Assembly: GCA_014874455.1 (NCBI GenBank)
Contig: JADBJL010000094.1
Span: 1 to 64,000, forward strand
DNA: 64,000 nucleotides
Direction: 5' to 3'
Origin: Thermomicrobiaceae bacterium
Lineage (GTDB): Bacteria; Chloroflexota; Chloroflexia; Thermomicrobiales; Thermomicrobiaceae
Positions 34,614 to 44,715 of the stretch are shown here, piece by piece. Made by a program: the position numbers and the translations under genes. The notes under the pieces were generated by a model, which saw only the letters and a list, made by a program, of their open reading frames with translations, did no database searches and was not told the DNA's origin. Positions within the stretch are counted from its first letter, which is position 1. The number at the start of each line of letters is the position of its first letter.

Positions 34614-36980
34614 ATGCCACCTGTCATCCAGGAGCGATCGATCGAGGTCAACGGCCGAATCCTCACGATCGAGACCGGGCGAGTCGCCGAGCAGGCCGAT
34701 GGGGCAGTCATGGTACGGTACGGGGAGACGGTTGTCCTCTCGACCGTCGTGGGCGCGAGGGAGCCGGCCGAGGGGGTCGACTTCTTCCCGCTGACCGTCG
34801 ACTACGAGGAGAAGATGTACGCCGCGGGGAAGATCCCGGGGGGCTTCTTTCGGCGCGAGGCGCGGCCATCGGAGGCAGCGATCCTCGCCGCTCGCTTGAC
34901 TGACCGCCCGATCCGGCCGCTCTTCCCTAAGGGCTACCGAAACGAGGTACAGGTCATCTCCACTGTCCTCTCGGCCGACCAGGAGAACGAGCCAGACATC
35001 CTCTCGATCATCGGCGCCTCGGCAGCGCTGACTATTTCCGATATCCCCTGGTACGGCCCGGTCGGCGCGGTACGCATCGGCGAGATCGATGGTGAGCTGG
35101 TGGTGAACCCGACCAGCCGGCAGCTCCTCGAGAGCCGGCTGAACCTGGTCGTCGCCGGCACGGCCGACGCCGTGGTGATGGTCGAGGGGCAGGCGAGCGA
35201 GATCCCGGAGGAGCGGCTGGTGGAGGCGATCCTCCTGGCGCATCAGGAGATCAAGCGGATTGTCGAGCTCCAGCGCGAGCTGCAGGCCGTGGCCGGCAAG
35301 CCCAAGCGCGAGTTCGTCCCGCCTGCCGAGAACATCGAGCTGAAGCTCCAGATCGAGGCGTACGTCGGCGACCGGCTGGCGGCTGCCGTCTTCAACCCGG
35401 ACAAGGCTGCCCGGCTGGAAGCGACCGCTGCGCTGCGCCAGGAGGTGCTCGCACACTTCGCGCCGGCCGAACTCGTGCCAGCACCGGAGCAGCCAGCCCC
35501 GACTGCAAAGGAGGTCGGTGAGCTCTTCGACTCACTGGTCAAGAGCCTGGTGCGCGAGTCGATCCTCGAGCGCGGCGAGCGCCCCGACGGCCGGCGTCCC
35601 GACGAGATCCGGGAGATCTGGATCCAGGTGGGGATCCTGCCGCGGCCGCACGGCTCGGCGCTCTTCACCCGCGGCCAGACACAGGTGCTCACGGTGTGCA
35701 CGCTCGGCACCAAGGAAGAGGAGCAACTCCTCGACACGCTGGGGATCGAGGAATCCAAACGGTACATCCACCACTACAACTTCCCGCCCTTCAGCGTCGG
35801 AGAGGTGCGGCGCCTGCGCGGGCCGAGCCGCCGCGATATCGGCCACGGGGCGCTGGCTGAGCGCGCGCTCCTTGCGGTCATCCCGAGCGAGGAGGAGTTC
35901 CCCTACACCATGCGGTTGGTCTCCGAGGTATTGAGCTCCAACGGCTCGACCTCGATGGCCAGCGTCTGCGGGAGCACGTTGGCGCTCATGGACGCGGGCG
36001 TGCCGATCCGCAAGCCCGTCGCCGGCGTGGCCATGGGGCTGGTGACCGACGTGGAGACGGGGCGATACACCATCCTGAGCGACATCCAGGGGATCGAGGA
36101 CGCGCTCGGGGACATGGACTTCAAGGTGGCCGGCACGCGGGACGGCGTGACGGCCGTCCAGATGGACATCAAAGTGATGGGCATCACGCCCGAGATCCTG
36201 CGCTCCGCACTGGAACAGGCTCGTCGTGGCCGGCTCTACATCCTCGAGAAGATGACCGAGGTGCTCCCGGCACCGCGGCCGGAGATGTCGCCGTACGCGC
36301 CACGGGTGATCCGCATCAAGATTCGCCCCGAGCAGATCGGTGAGGTGATCGGCCCGGGCGGCCGGGTGATCCGCGGTATCCAGGAGGCGACCGGCTCCAA
36401 GATCGAGATCGAGGAGGATGGCACGGTCTTCATCAGCGCGGCGGATGAAGACAGCGCCCGCCGCGCTGTGCGGGAGATCGAGAAGCTCACCCGTGTGCCG
36501 CAGGTAGGCGAGATCTTCTACGGGCGGGTCGTCACGATCATCCCATCCGGCGCTTTCGTCGAGATCCTGCCGGGTAAGGACGGCTTCCTGCACATCTCGG
36601 AGATCGCGCCCGGGCGGGTGCGGTCGGTCGAAGACGTGCTCAAGGTGGGGCAGGAGATCAACGTCGTGGTGACCGGGATCCGGCCCGACGGGAAGATCAA
36701 CCTGTCGCGCAAGGCGCTGCTCGAGCGAGAAGCCGCCGAGCAGGAACGCGAGGCAGCCGGCGTGCCGTCCGGCCCTGGTGCCCGTCCGCCCAGACCGCAC
36801 GGGGGTGAGCGCGAGCCCCGTGGGCCCGATCGCCGCGGTGGCCCGCCCGGGGGGCGCCCCGGCGCCCGAGATCGGGGGCCTGACCGGCGGCCACGGCCGG
36901 GAACTCCGTCCCGCCCCGAGCGGCCGGGCGGGTACCGCATCGGCGACCGCTTGAAGGAGCTGCTCGACGACGAGTCGTGA
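34614..36980 (+). CDS. pnp: Polyribonucleotide nucleotidyltransferase (PNPase), 788 aa
   Basis: Phosphorolytic 3'-5' exoribonuclease of the RNA degradosome. Two RNase PH-like cores (residues about 10-150 and 330-550, the second with [17 protein letters not shown]), a KH domain ([21 protein letters not shown]) and an S1 domain ([29 protein letters not shown]). The C-terminus has a roughly 75-residue Arg/Gly/Pro-rich tail, likely RNA-binding. The ATG at 34614 follows GAGGAG. Length is slightly above average because of the tail. Confidence 0.97.
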   Translation: MPPVIQERSIEVNGRILTIETGRVAEQADGAVMVRYGETVVLSTVVGAREPAEGVDFFPLTVDYEEKMYAAGKIPGGFFRREARPSEAAILAARLTDRPIRPLFPKGYRNEVQVISTVLSADQENEPDILSIIGASAALTISDIPWYGPVGAVRIGEIDGELVVNPTSRQLLESRLNLVVAGTADAVVMVEGQASEIPEERLVEAILLAHQEIKRIVELQRELQAVAGKPKREFVPPAENIELKLQIEAYVGDRLAAAVFNPDKAARLEATAALRQEVLAHFAPAELVPAPEQPAPTAKEVGELFDSLVKSLVRESILERGERPDGRRPDEIREIWIQVGILPRPHGSALFTRGQTQVLTVCTLGTKEEEQLLDTLGIEESKRYIHHYNFPPFSVGEVRRLRGPSRRDIGHGALAERALLAVIPSEEEFPYTMRLVSEVLSSNGSTSMASVCGSTLALMDAGVPIRKPVAGVAMGLVTDVETGRYTILSDIQGIEDALGDMDFKVAGTRDGVTAVQMDIKVMGITPEILRSALEQARRGRLYILEKMTEVLPAPRPEMSPYAPRVIRIKIRPEQIGEVIGPGGRVIRGIQEATGSKIEIEEDGTVFISAADEDSARRAVREIEKLTRVPQVGEIFYGRVVTIIPSGAFVEILPGKDGFLHISEIAPGRVRSVEDVLKVGQEINVVVTGIRPDGKINLSRKALLEREAAEQEREAAGVPSGPGARPPRPHGGEREPRGPDRRGGPPGGRPGARDRGPDRRPRPGTPSRPERPGGYRIGDRLKELLDDES

Positions 36981-37009
36981 GCCCCACGGATGCGTAGAGC
37001 AGGCACATG

Positions 37010-37030
37010 ACCCCGGCACAGCCGGGGTTT
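37010..37030 (+). terminator. Terminator after pnp, facing the UPF0104 gene
   Basis: ACCCCGGC/GCCGGGGT with ACA loop, followed by TTTCGTGTT, 30 bp past the pnp stop. Converging gene ends 50 bp further. Confidence 0.75.
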
Positions 37031-37058
37031 CGTGTTCTCGCAGCGTTCGCGCGTGGCC

Positions 37059-38105
37059 TCAGCCCCGCTGGTGGTTCGCTGCCGGTGGCTCCGCCAGGCG
37101 GGATGGTGATCCCCCGGTGCCCGGTTCCGGCACGTGCCGTGCGAGCCGCTGCTGTACCCACACCAGCGCCAGCAGGCCCAGCGCGACTCCGAACCACAGG
37201 GTGGCGAAGCGGATGAGGAGCGTCGCGGCCGCAGCAGTGGCCGGCGCCATGCGTGGCTGGCTGAAGACGAGCAGGATCCCGGTAATGCTTGCTTCGGCCG
37301 CACCCAGGCCACCAGGGAGCAAGGAGAGCGCCCCGGCGATGGAGGCTGTGGAGAGGCTGAACACCGCCAGCAGGAGCACGTCGCGCGTCGATGGCAGACC
37401 TAGCCCCAGGAGAATGACCCACAGGGCGAGGCACTCGCCGAACCACGAGACCACGCTCAGCCCGGACACGGTGACCAGGTGCCGTGGCCGGAACAGTTCG
37501 TAGGAGGAGTTGTACAGCTCGTAGACAGCGCCGGCCTGGCGGCGAACGAGAGGAAGCTGGGTGCACCGGCGCAAGATGACCAGCATGAGCCGGCGTTGCT
37601 GGAGCGCGCTGATCCCGCCGAGCAGCAAGACCAGCACCAGCGCCAGGCCAGCCCAGCCGGCCTCGATGCCGGCGAAAGCACTGGTCAGCGCCAGCATCGC
37701 CATCGCCAGGCCGTCGGTCAGGCGCTCGGCGAGCACTACCGGGGCCGTGGTGGCCAGCGAGGCGCCGGTCGCCCGGCGGAGCAGGTACGACTTGAGGAAC
37801 TCACCAACTTTGCCAGGCGTGATCGTCATTGCGAAGCCAGCGAGGAAGATCCCCAGGCTGAGCGCACGTGGCAGCCGGTCGACGCCGACCCAGCGGAGAT
37901 AGAGCTGCCACTTGATGAAACGAAGTGTGTAGTTGAAGGCGGTGAGGCCCAGGATCACCGGCAGGAGCGTCCACTCGAAGCCGGTGAGGGACGCCACCAG
38001 CCGCCTCCCGTCGGTGATGATCGCCAGCGCGAAGACGACCAGCACGCCGATCGCGAGGCCAGCCAGCAGATGGCGCCAATAGCGCTCGATGCGTGCTTGC
38101 TCCAT
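37059..38105 (-). CDS. UPF0104 / lysylphosphatidylglycerol-synthase-TM-like membrane protein, 348 aa
   Basis: Integral membrane protein of the UPF0104 family, whose members include flippase-type domains of lipid-modifying enzymes. About seven to eight hydrophobic helices; characteristic stretches are FAMTITPGKVGEFLKSYLLRRATG, AERLTDGLAMAMLAL, SLLPGGLGAAEASITGILLVF. No catalytic aminoacyl-transfer domain is fused, so it is probably a lipid flippase or transporter subunit. Divergent from larE. Confidence 0.8.
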   Translation of the reverse strand: MEQARIERYWRHLLAGLAIGVLVVFALAIITDGRRLVASLTGFEWTLLPVILGLTAFNYTLRFIKWQLYLRWVGVDRLPRALSLGIFLAGFAMTITPGKVGEFLKSYLLRRATGASLATTAPVVLAERLTDGLAMAMLALTSAFAGIEAGWAGLALVLVLLLGGISALQQRRLMLVILRRCTQLPLVRRQAGAVYELYNSSYELFRPRHLVTVSGLSVVSWFGECLALWVILLGLGLPSTRDVLLLAVFSLSTASIAGALSLLPGGLGAAEASITGILLVFSQPRMAPATAAAATLLIRFATLWFGVALGLLALVWVQQRLARHVPEPGTGGSPSRLAEPPAANHQRG

Positions 38106-38268
38106 GAGATTCTCGCAGCTCCGTGGCTATCATCTACCGAACCCCGCTGGATGCTACCGAACTGGCTGGCGAGGTGCCACTCGCAGCGAGCATGCTATGC
38201 TTGCACGGGCGCTGAGGGCGTGGGTTGCGCAGGAGCCGGCCGCTGGCCGAGGATGCCGAGCGAAGTCG

Positions 38269-39114
38269 ATGGTCGAAGCGACGACGTGGCAGAAGTACGA
38301 GCGGCTGAAGCAGATCCTGACCGAGCTGGGGTCTGTGGTCGTCGCGTTCAGCGCCGGGGTGGACAGCACCTTCTTGCTCTTCGTTGCGCGCGAGGTGCTG
38401 GGCAACCGAGTGCTCGCCGCCACCGGGCTCTCCGATACCTATCCGGAGGAGGAGATCGCCGAGGCGCGCGAGCTCGCCGCCGAACTCGGCGTCGAGCACG
38501 TCATGGTGCGCACCGAGGAACTGACCGACCCTCGCTACGCGATGAACTCCCATCAGCGGTGCTACTTCTGCAAGGACGAGCTGTACAGCAAGCTGTGGGA
38601 ACTCGCCAGGGCGCGTGGGGTCGCGCACGTGGTCGACGGCACCAACGCGGACGACCTGGCCGACTTCCGGCCTGGCTTGCGGGCGGCGCGCAAGCTGGGC
38701 GTGCGCAGCCCGCTCCAGGAGGCCGGGCTGACCAAGGCCGAGATCCGTGCCCTGTCGCAGCACTTCGGCTTGCGCACCTGGGACAAGCCGGCGTACGCCT
38801 GCCTCTCGTCGCGGTTCCCGTACGGCACGCCGATTACTGTCGAGAAGCTGCGCCAGGTGGCGGCGGCCGAGCGGGCGCTCCGCGAGCTGGGCTTCCGCGG
38901 GTTCCGGGTGCGCCACCATGACGAGATCGCTCGCCTGGAGTTGCGACCGGACGATCTCCCGCGTGCGGTCGAGCTGCGCGCGGAGATCGTCGAGCGTTTG
39001 CGTGCCACCGGCTACCGCTTCGTGACGCTGGATCTCGAGGGCTACCGCAGCGGTAGCCTGAACGAGATGCTGGCCGAGACCGTGCGCCAGGCTGCGACCG
39101 GCCGGGCCAGATAA
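38269..39114 (+). CDS. larE: ATP-dependent sacrificial sulfur transferase LarE, 281 aa
   Basis: PP-loop enzyme of the nickel-pincer cofactor pathway that donates sulfur to the LarB product. The PP-loop reads VVAFSAGVDSTFLLFVA, and the LarE signatures HQRCYFCKDELY, CLSSRFPYGTPIT and ARLELRPDDL are present. The ATG at 38269 gives normal length; there is only a weak GAGG upstream. LarB and LarC are not in the window, so the pathway may be completed elsewhere. The cysteine in CYFC could act as the sulfur donor or bind iron-sulfur in some LarE classes. Confidence 0.88.
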   Translation: MVEATTWQKYERLKQILTELGSVVVAFSAGVDSTFLLFVAREVLGNRVLAATGLSDTYPEEEIAEARELAAELGVEHVMVRTEELTDPRYAMNSHQRCYFCKDELYSKLWELARARGVAHVVDGTNADDLADFRPGLRAARKLGVRSPLQEAGLTKAEIRALSQHFGLRTWDKPAYACLSSRFPYGTPITVEKLRQVAAAERALRELGFRGFRVRHHDEIARLELRPDDLPRAVELRAEIVERLRATGYRFVTLDLEGYRSGSLNEMLAETVRQAATGRAR

Positions 39115-39125
39115 CTGCCGACGTA

Positions 39126-39476
39126 ATGGGTGAGCACTCGACTGCCCCTGATGTACCGGAGCGCGGGGGAGTCGCGTCGCTCGAGCTCCGCGAGACGCCC
39201 CAGGGGGTGGAATTCCTCGCGCTCGTGACCCCGCGCGCGGGTACGAGCGAGGTCGCTGGAGTCGAGCGTGGGGCGCTCCGCCTCCGGGTGACCGCTCCTC
39301 CGGTCGAGGGCGCTGCGAACCGGGCACTGGTCGAGTTGCTCAGCGAAGCGCTGGGAGTGCCCAAGAGGCAGGTTCGCCTTCTCAGCGGGGAGCGGTCACG
39401 GCGCAAGCGCGTGCTCATCGAGGGGCTGCGGGCAGACGAGCTACGGGCGCGCATCGCTGCCCGGCTCGGGGCGTAG
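39126..39476 (+). CDS. DUF167/YggU family protein, 116 aa
   Basis: Small alpha/beta protein of unknown role. The signature LVTPRAGTSEVAGVERGALRLRVTAPPVEGAANRALVELLSEALGVPKRQVRLLSGERSRRKRVLIEG is the DUF167 core. An N-terminal extension of about 25 residues precedes it. 11 bp after larE, on the same strand, hence cotranscribed. Confidence 0.85.
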   Translation: MGEHSTAPDVPERGGVASLELRETPQGVEFLALVTPRAGTSEVAGVERGALRLRVTAPPVEGAANRALVELLSEALGVPKRQVRLLSGERSRRKRVLIEGLRADELRARIAARLGA

Positions 39477-39521
39477 CGGACGCCTGGGACGACGCCGCGA
39501 GAGGGCGTCCGCCGGCAAGAG

Positions 39522-40370
39522 TTACTGACGCCGTCCGCCGCGCCCCCGGCGAAGCAGCCAGGCGCCCGCTGCGAGCAGCGCTCCCAGCCCCACCGTCGCT
39601 ACGACAGCCGCGCGCACCACGAACAGGGTGGCCGGAATCGGTCGGCCGCGGGTCGGCACCGCCGGTGGCCGGTAGCCGAGCATGTGCCACCAGAGCCAGA
39701 TCGTCTCGCGCATGGCCCGCAGAATGACCCTGAGGCTGCCGCCGGACGATTCTCCAGTCGGCCGGGGGAAGTGCCGGACGCCGACCTCGACGATGCTGGC
39801 GCCGGCCCGTTGTGCCTTGACCAGCAGTTCGGTGTTGATGAGCGCGCCAGCCGTCGTGATCTCGATCGCCTTGAGCAAATCAGCGCGGTAGACCTTGAAG
39901 GCGCAGTCGATGTCGCGGACGTTCAGCCCGAAGAGGAGCCGCATGCAGAGGTTGAAGATGCGGGCGTAGAGCAGCCGGATCCAGGGGTCACGCCGCTTGA
40001 TCCGATAGCCGGCTACCACGTCGGCCTGCGGCACGAACGGTGCCAGGTGGGCGAGATCGGCCGGGTCGAACTGCTGGTCGGCATCCATGAACATGATGTA
40101 GTCGCCGGTCGCCGCTCGGAACCCGGAAGTGAGGGCGGCTCCGTAGCCACGGTTGACCGGATGGTGCACGACGTGCACCTTGGCCGACTCGGCGGCCAGC
40201 CGGTCGGCCAGCTCGGCGGTGCCGTCGCGGCTGCCGTCGTCGACGACGATGACCTCGAAGTCTTCGGTGAGTTCAGGCAAGACCTCGAGTGCCCGCCGTA
40301 CGACGGCTTCGAGGTTCAGCACCTCGTTGTGCGCTGGGAGAACCAGCGAGAGCTTGCCAGGGATCGCCAT
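39522..40370 (-). CDS. Family 2 glycosyltransferase, DPM1-like with C-terminal membrane helix, 282 aa
   Basis: GT-A inverting glycosyltransferase, probably using polyprenyl-phosphate acceptor as dolichol-phosphate-mannose synthases do. The ATG at 40370 follows GGAGGAGG. Motifs: LVLPAHNEVLNLEAVVRRAL, VDDGSRDGT, MDADQQF, and the acceptor-binding RDIDCAFKVYRADLL. The C-terminus has one hydrophobic anchor and an Arg/Gly tail. Sugar and acceptor are not defined. Confidence 0.88.
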   Translation of the reverse strand: MAIPGKLSLVLPAHNEVLNLEAVVRRALEVLPELTEDFEVIVVDDGSRDGTAELADRLAAESAKVHVVHHPVNRGYGAALTSGFRAATGDYIMFMDADQQFDPADLAHLAPFVPQADVVAGYRIKRRDPWIRLLYARIFNLCMRLLFGLNVRDIDCAFKVYRADLLKAIEITTAGALINTELLVKAQRAGASIVEVGVRHFPRPTGESSGGSLRVILRAMRETIWLWWHMLGYRPPAVPTRGRPIPATLFVVRAAVVATVGLGALLAAGAWLLRRGRGGRRQ

Positions 40371-40470
40371 CGACCTCCTCCGAACGGTGCGCCCGCGGAC
40401 GACCCGGGGCGAAACCGCCAGCGTGATGCCGGCCATCGCACGGGCGCACCCGAGGATCGGCGCGGCTCGT

Positions 40471-42210
40471 CTACTTCGGCATGGCTTGCAGCGCGCGGTA
40501 GGCTGGCCGCGGGCTCCAGTCGCTGTTGAGCACCGACCACGGATACTTCTCGTCACTGGGTGGCACGACCACGCTGAAATTCAAGTTCCACACGGCCATC
40601 ACGCCTATCCAGGGCCACTCAGTGCGGGCGATCTCGAAGGCCCGCACGAGATATTGTGCCTGCTCTTCCTCGCTCGTGTACACGCCGTACTCGTAGCCCG
40701 GTGCCTGGTTCGCAGTCGTCCAGCCGAACTCGGTGAGCCAGATCTGCTTGGCGCCGTCTCCGTTGTCGAGCATGACCTGGCGGAGTTGCTCCACCCGGCG
40801 GAAGTAGAAGCTCGGGTGGTCACGCCAGCCTGGCCCCGGCCCGGGGTTGTCCGGCCACATGGTATCCGGCGGGTTCTGGTTGCTCCCCGGGTGGGCCGCC
40901 AGGTGATCGAAGTACTGCTTGACCTCGCCGTTGTTATAGGCGTAGGCCTGCCGCAGGTACTCGACGTCGTCGATCGCGATCGAGGGATCCATCACGCCGG
41001 TCGGCGTCAGGCCCCCAAACAGGACGATGGCATCCGGGTCACCTGCCTTGACGCCCTGGTAGCCGGCCTTCAGCAGCTCGACGTAGCGTCCGACGTCCAC
41101 CTGCTGCCCGGGTACCCAGACCAGGTTCTGCTCGTTCCAGATCTCCCAGGCCTGCACCTTGCCTCGATAGCGTTCGGCCAGGTGCTGCATCAGCCGGCGG
41201 AACGGCCCGGTGTCGGATGGGATGCCATGGTTGGGATCCAGCCAGGACGGCGAGTGCGAGACGCTGATGATCATCTTGATGCCGCTTTGGTATGCGCGGT
41301 CGACGATCTGGTCGAGGCCACCGGTGGAGTAGCGGCCCGGCTCCGGTTCGATGTCCGACCACTCGACCTGGAACCGGATCCAGGAGAACCCGGCGGCTTT
41401 GACCATATCCAGCGTCTTCTGGTTGAAGCTGTCGGCCTCACCGTCGCCACGCCAGTGGATATTGAAGCCGTAGCCGACGTGCGGGCCGTAGTGGCGGCCG
41501 GAGATCGGGTCGGGCGGCGGCAGAGCGGGATCCTGCCGGGCCAGTGCCTCCGGCGGTGCCCCGCGGTGCTGCAGGTACTCGCGGCCTAGCAGCCCCAGCA
41601 GTACCTCCCACTGGGTGCCGCGGTTCTCCGGGTGCCACTCGAAGCGCGCGCGCTCGAAATACTGCACCGTGTGCACCTGGCCGTCACCAGCCGGCGGGTC
41701 GGGGTTGCGCTCGTCGAACTCCTGAGAGAGCGGGAACCCGAAGTTCGGCAGACCGCCATTGGCGACCCAGAAGGCTTTGAAGCCGTAGCTGAGCGAGTGC
41801 TGCGTCTCGGGGAAGTACCAGTGGTCGTCCGAACTGGAGAACGCCGGGATCGGCTGGAAGGGCGCTTCACCTTGCCGCCCCTCGATCCGCCAGGCTCCGA
41901 GGCGCATCAGGAGCACCTCGTACGGCGTACCGGCGTTTTCCGGGTGGTACTCGAAGACCGAGCGCTCGAAGTACTGGCGGAGGTACCCGTCCTGCTCGAA
42001 GACTCCGGTGATCGGGTAGCCGTGGACGTAGAGGCCGCCGTGTGTCTCCCAGTATTGGCGGAAGACCCCCTGTACCCAAAACCCGGTCTCCGGGAAATAG
42101 CGGGGCATCAGAAGGTCTTCGGGCGCGTCCGGCGCGCTCAGTGCCGAGCTGGCTGGTACCAGGCTGCCAATGAGTAACCCTGCCAGGATCATCACGCGTA
42201 GCCGCGTCAC
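40471..42210 (-). CDS. Secreted clan GH-A glycosidase with two YFPET/GFP surface modules, 579 aa
   Basis: Extracellular glycoside hydrolase. Signal peptide at residues about 1-25 (VMILAGLLIGSLVPASSALS). Two modules (about 35-115 and 130-215) have the pattern YFPET..W...GF...W..HGGL...GYPI..F.....QYFERS.FEYHPE, matching one module in the 602-aa Ig-like protein. The catalytic TIM barrel from about residue 240 shows RFQVEWSDIEPEPG, acid/base Glu in AWEIWNEQNL and nucleophile Glu in IWLTEFGWT, the clan GH-A (GH39/GH5-like) plan. The GTG at 42210 with AAGGGGGG upstream is accepted. Substrate unknown, probably a polysaccharide. Confidence 0.83.
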   Translation of the reverse strand: MTRLRVMILAGLLIGSLVPASSALSAPDAPEDLLMPRYFPETGFWVQGVFRQYWETHGGLYVHGYPITGVFEQDGYLRQYFERSVFEYHPENAGTPYEVLLMRLGAWRIEGRQGEAPFQPIPAFSSSDDHWYFPETQHSLSYGFKAFWVANGGLPNFGFPLSQEFDERNPDPPAGDGQVHTVQYFERARFEWHPENRGTQWEVLLGLLGREYLQHRGAPPEALARQDPALPPPDPISGRHYGPHVGYGFNIHWRGDGEADSFNQKTLDMVKAAGFSWIRFQVEWSDIEPEPGRYSTGGLDQIVDRAYQSGIKMIISVSHSPSWLDPNHGIPSDTGPFRRLMQHLAERYRGKVQAWEIWNEQNLVWVPGQQVDVGRYVELLKAGYQGVKAGDPDAIVLFGGLTPTGVMDPSIAIDDVEYLRQAYAYNNGEVKQYFDHLAAHPGSNQNPPDTMWPDNPGPGPGWRDHPSFYFRRVEQLRQVMLDNGDGAKQIWLTEFGWTTANQAPGYEYGVYTSEEEQAQYLVRAFEIARTEWPWIGVMAVWNLNFSVVVPPSDEKYPWSVLNSDWSPRPAYRALQAMPK

Positions 42211-42243
42211 GTACCCCCCTTCCCAGGTGCTTGGTCGACGCCC

Positions 42244-44100
42244 TCATCCCCCGGACGTCGGGCTCATGGCTGGCTCGTCGCTCGCCGGCGTCTCGTCGAC
42301 AGCGGGCTCCCCCGTGGACGGATCACCTGGCGTGGCTCCTTCTGGGGTGGATGCCGGCATCTCGGCTGGCGGCGTTGCTTCCTCAGCCGGCGCTGGCCCC
42401 ACCAGGTACTTGTTGCCCCACGGCTCATAGCGAGTGAAGAATCGTTCCGTCTCGACCACCTGTCCCCCACGCTTGAGGATGCGGGTAATCGTAACGTCCA
42501 TCCCGGACTTTGCCCACTCGACCTGTCGGCGCTCGCCAGGCGGTAGGCTCGGGTCGACCTCTTCCACATCCGGCGGCGGAGCCACCTCGTTGGCGATCTC
42601 TGGCCCCTGCAGCTCGACCTCGTAGCCGAGCGGGGTACCGTACAAGTAGACATAGAGCTTCTCCTCGGTCACCTCGGTCTGGACGAGGATGTAGGCGCCG
42701 GTGGTGTTCTGGAACTTGAGGTCGGCGCCCGGCTGGAAGATGGCGGCGTCGAAGCCGACTGGCCAGCCGCCCAACTCGTACCACATCACCCGGTAGCGGT
42801 GCGGGTGGCGCTCGACGAAGGGCAGGCCAGCGAAGAACGCGGCACGGAAGGTTGTCGTTGCCACCTGGCATACCCCGCCACCGATGCCCGGCACGGTCTC
42901 CTCGGCCAGGATCACGTAACCCTCGCGATAGCCACGCTCTTCGGTGATCGGGCCGATGGCCTCGTTGAAGGAGAACGTCGCGCCAGGCGGGATCAGGGTG
43001 CCGTTCAGGTAGCCCGCCGCGATGCGGATGTTGTGCGCCCGCTCTGGGGAAGAGCCGGCGAAAATCGTCTCGCCCACGCCGATCAGCTCGCGGATGCCCA
43101 GCCCCTCCAGGTTCTCCGATGAGATTGCCGGTTCGACGCGCTTGACCGGCACTGGCACTTCGGTGATGCCCTGCTCGATCGCTCCGTCGAGTGCGGCCAG
43201 TATCGCAGGCAGATCCAGCTCCAGCCCGTCCTGGCTCTCGGCGACCGCGACCACGCGCTCGCCGTTCCACGCAAGCTGGGCGTTCCTCGCCGGGCGCCAG
43301 AGATCGCTCAAGAGGGTTCCCAAATAGCTCGCTGTCTGCTCTTGGGCGAAGCGGACAGCGAGGCGCTGCCCGGCCGGTGCGTCGGGACGCTCGACGAGCA
43401 GCAGCAGCGAGGCCAGCGTCGCCGGATCGATTTGCCAGGAGCGGTCTTCGAACCTGAGCGTCAGGGGCTGCGCCAGGAAGCGACTCAGCTTCGCGGCAGC
43501 CGCCTGCACGTCCTCGTTGCCGTACGCTGCCGGTACCGCCTGGACTGGGATCTCGACCGTGCTGGGCTGAAGGCGTTGGAGCGCCTGAATCACCGCCTGG
43601 CGCAGCTCGTCCCGGTCGACGCGCACGCCCGGCTGCGGCTCGTGCAGCAGGAGTTGCCCATCGCGGAGCTCCAGCCGGGGAATGGCCGGCGGGCGGTCGA
43701 TCTCCCCGGCCAGCCGGCTCAGGTAGCGGTCGAGCTGCTGCTGATCGAGAGCGAGGTAGAGCGGTGCCGGTTCTGGTGCGGAGCCGAGCAGCCAGGTGCG
43801 CAACCGGGCGAAGAGCGACTGGCCTGCCATCGCCCGGTCGAGCGTGCGCTCGAGGTCGATGCTGCCGCCCAACTCGGCCAGCGTCGGCTGCCAGGTGCGT
43901 CCCTCGAAGGTGAGCGTGACCGGGGCTGTCCTCAACCGGGCGAGGTGCGTTTCCAGCACCTGCGTCGCCTGCTGGCGCGTGAGTCCCCCGAGGTCGGCTC
44001 CGGCCACCGTAACTCCGCGCGGGATCAGGTCGTCGCTGCCGGAAGGCGCGCGCAGCAGGCCGACCGCAAGTATCACTGCGGCCAGCCCGAAGGCCACCAA
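42244..44100 (-). CDS. VanW-family protein with peptidoglycan-binding and G5-like regions, at least 618 aa
   Basis: Membrane-anchored envelope protein. Start is uncertain: TTG at 44100 lies within the beginning of the membrane helix and lacks a ribosome site, while the frame stays open to 44271 and encodes a basic tail (KRVAGTSRRPARRAPGRRLA) expected before such a helix. A CTG at 44235 with AAGGGA 7-8 bp upstream could be the true start (663 aa). Residues about 60-320 hold two repeats of the domain found before VanW (ATQVLETHLARL...PVTLTFEGRTWQPT). The VanW core contains GATFSFNEAIGPITEERGY and GGGVCQVATTTFRAAFFAGLP; then a G5-like segment VTITRILKRGGQV and a Pro/Ala/Glu tail. Downstream of fhaB. 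Confidence 0.82.
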   Translation of the reverse strand: MVAFGLAAVILAVGLLRAPSGSDDLIPRGVTVAGADLGGLTRQQATQVLETHLARLRTAPVTLTFEGRTWQPTLAELGGSIDLERTLDRAMAGQSLFARLRTWLLGSAPEPAPLYLALDQQQLDRYLSRLAGEIDRPPAIPRLELRDGQLLLHEPQPGVRVDRDELRQAVIQALQRLQPSTVEIPVQAVPAAYGNEDVQAAAAKLSRFLAQPLTLRFEDRSWQIDPATLASLLLLVERPDAPAGQRLAVRFAQEQTASYLGTLLSDLWRPARNAQLAWNGERVVAVAESQDGLELDLPAILAALDGAIEQGITEVPVPVKRVEPAISSENLEGLGIRELIGVGETIFAGSSPERAHNIRIAAGYLNGTLIPPGATFSFNEAIGPITEERGYREGYVILAEETVPGIGGGVCQVATTTFRAAFFAGLPFVERHPHRYRVMWYELGGWPVGFDAAIFQPGADLKFQNTTGAYILVQTEVTEEKLYVYLYGTPLGYEVELQGPEIANEVAPPPDVEEVDPSLPPGERRQVEWAKSGMDVTITRILKRGGQVVETERFFTRYEPWGNKYLVGPAPAEEATPPAEMPASTPEGATPGDPSTGEPAVDETPASDEPAMSPTSGG

Positions 44101-44268
44101 GGCGAGCCGGCGCCCGGGGGCCCGCCTGGCCGGCCGGCGCGACGTGCCGGCGACGCGCTTGCCGAAGGTGCGGATGCTCGCGGCACCGAGACGACCCTGG
44201 CGACGGACTGAGCGTGTCTCCCCGGCTGTGCCCAGCGTCCGATCCCTTCCCTCTAGGTCGGTCGCCCC

Positions 44269-44715
44269 CTAGGGCGAGAGGACGAGCCGGACGTCCCCCA
44301 GTTCGATGACATCACCATAGCGCAGGCCGGTGGGAGCCGTCACCGGCTGCCCGTTGACGCGCGTGCCGTTGGTGCTACCCAGATCGCTGATCCACCAGCG
44401 CCCCTTGTCCCAGGTCAACCGCGCATGCTCCGTCGAGACGAAGCTGTCGTCCAGCCGGATCGTGCACTGCGGGTGACGCCCGATCACGCTGACCGGCTCG
44501 AGCGGCAGGCGCGTGCCGGGCCGCAGTGAACTCGCCCCGGGCGACTGCACGATGAGGTGGCCGGCCGGCGAGCTGTCACCCCGCTGAGCCGCCGCGACGG
44601 CAGCTAGCTCCCGCAGCGTGACCCGGATCACCAGCAGCAGGAAGAAGTAGAGCAGGAAGACGAATACGAGCCGCAGGAGCAGGATGAACCACTCGAACGG
44701 GAGCGCAGTGATCAT
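44269..44715 (-). CDS. FHA-domain membrane protein, FhaB-like, 148 aa
   Basis: One N-terminal membrane helix (FILLLRLVFVFLLYFFLLLVI) and a C-terminal forkhead-associated domain that binds phosphothreonine peptides: VIGRHPQC, SFVSTEHARL, WISDLGSTNGTRVNGQ. This is the FhaB (FipA) plan. The ATG overlaps the fhaA stop by 4 bp (ATGA), so translation is coupled. In actinobacteria FhaA/FhaB work with Ser/Thr kinases at the septum; here the kinases are outside the window. Confidence 0.9.
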   Translation of the reverse strand: MITALPFEWFILLLRLVFVFLLYFFLLLVIRVTLRELAAVAAAQRGDSSPAGHLIVQSPGASSLRPGTRLPLEPVSVIGRHPQCTIRLDDSFVSTEHARLTWDKGRWWISDLGSTNGTRVNGQPVTAPTGLRYGDVIELGDVRLVLSP

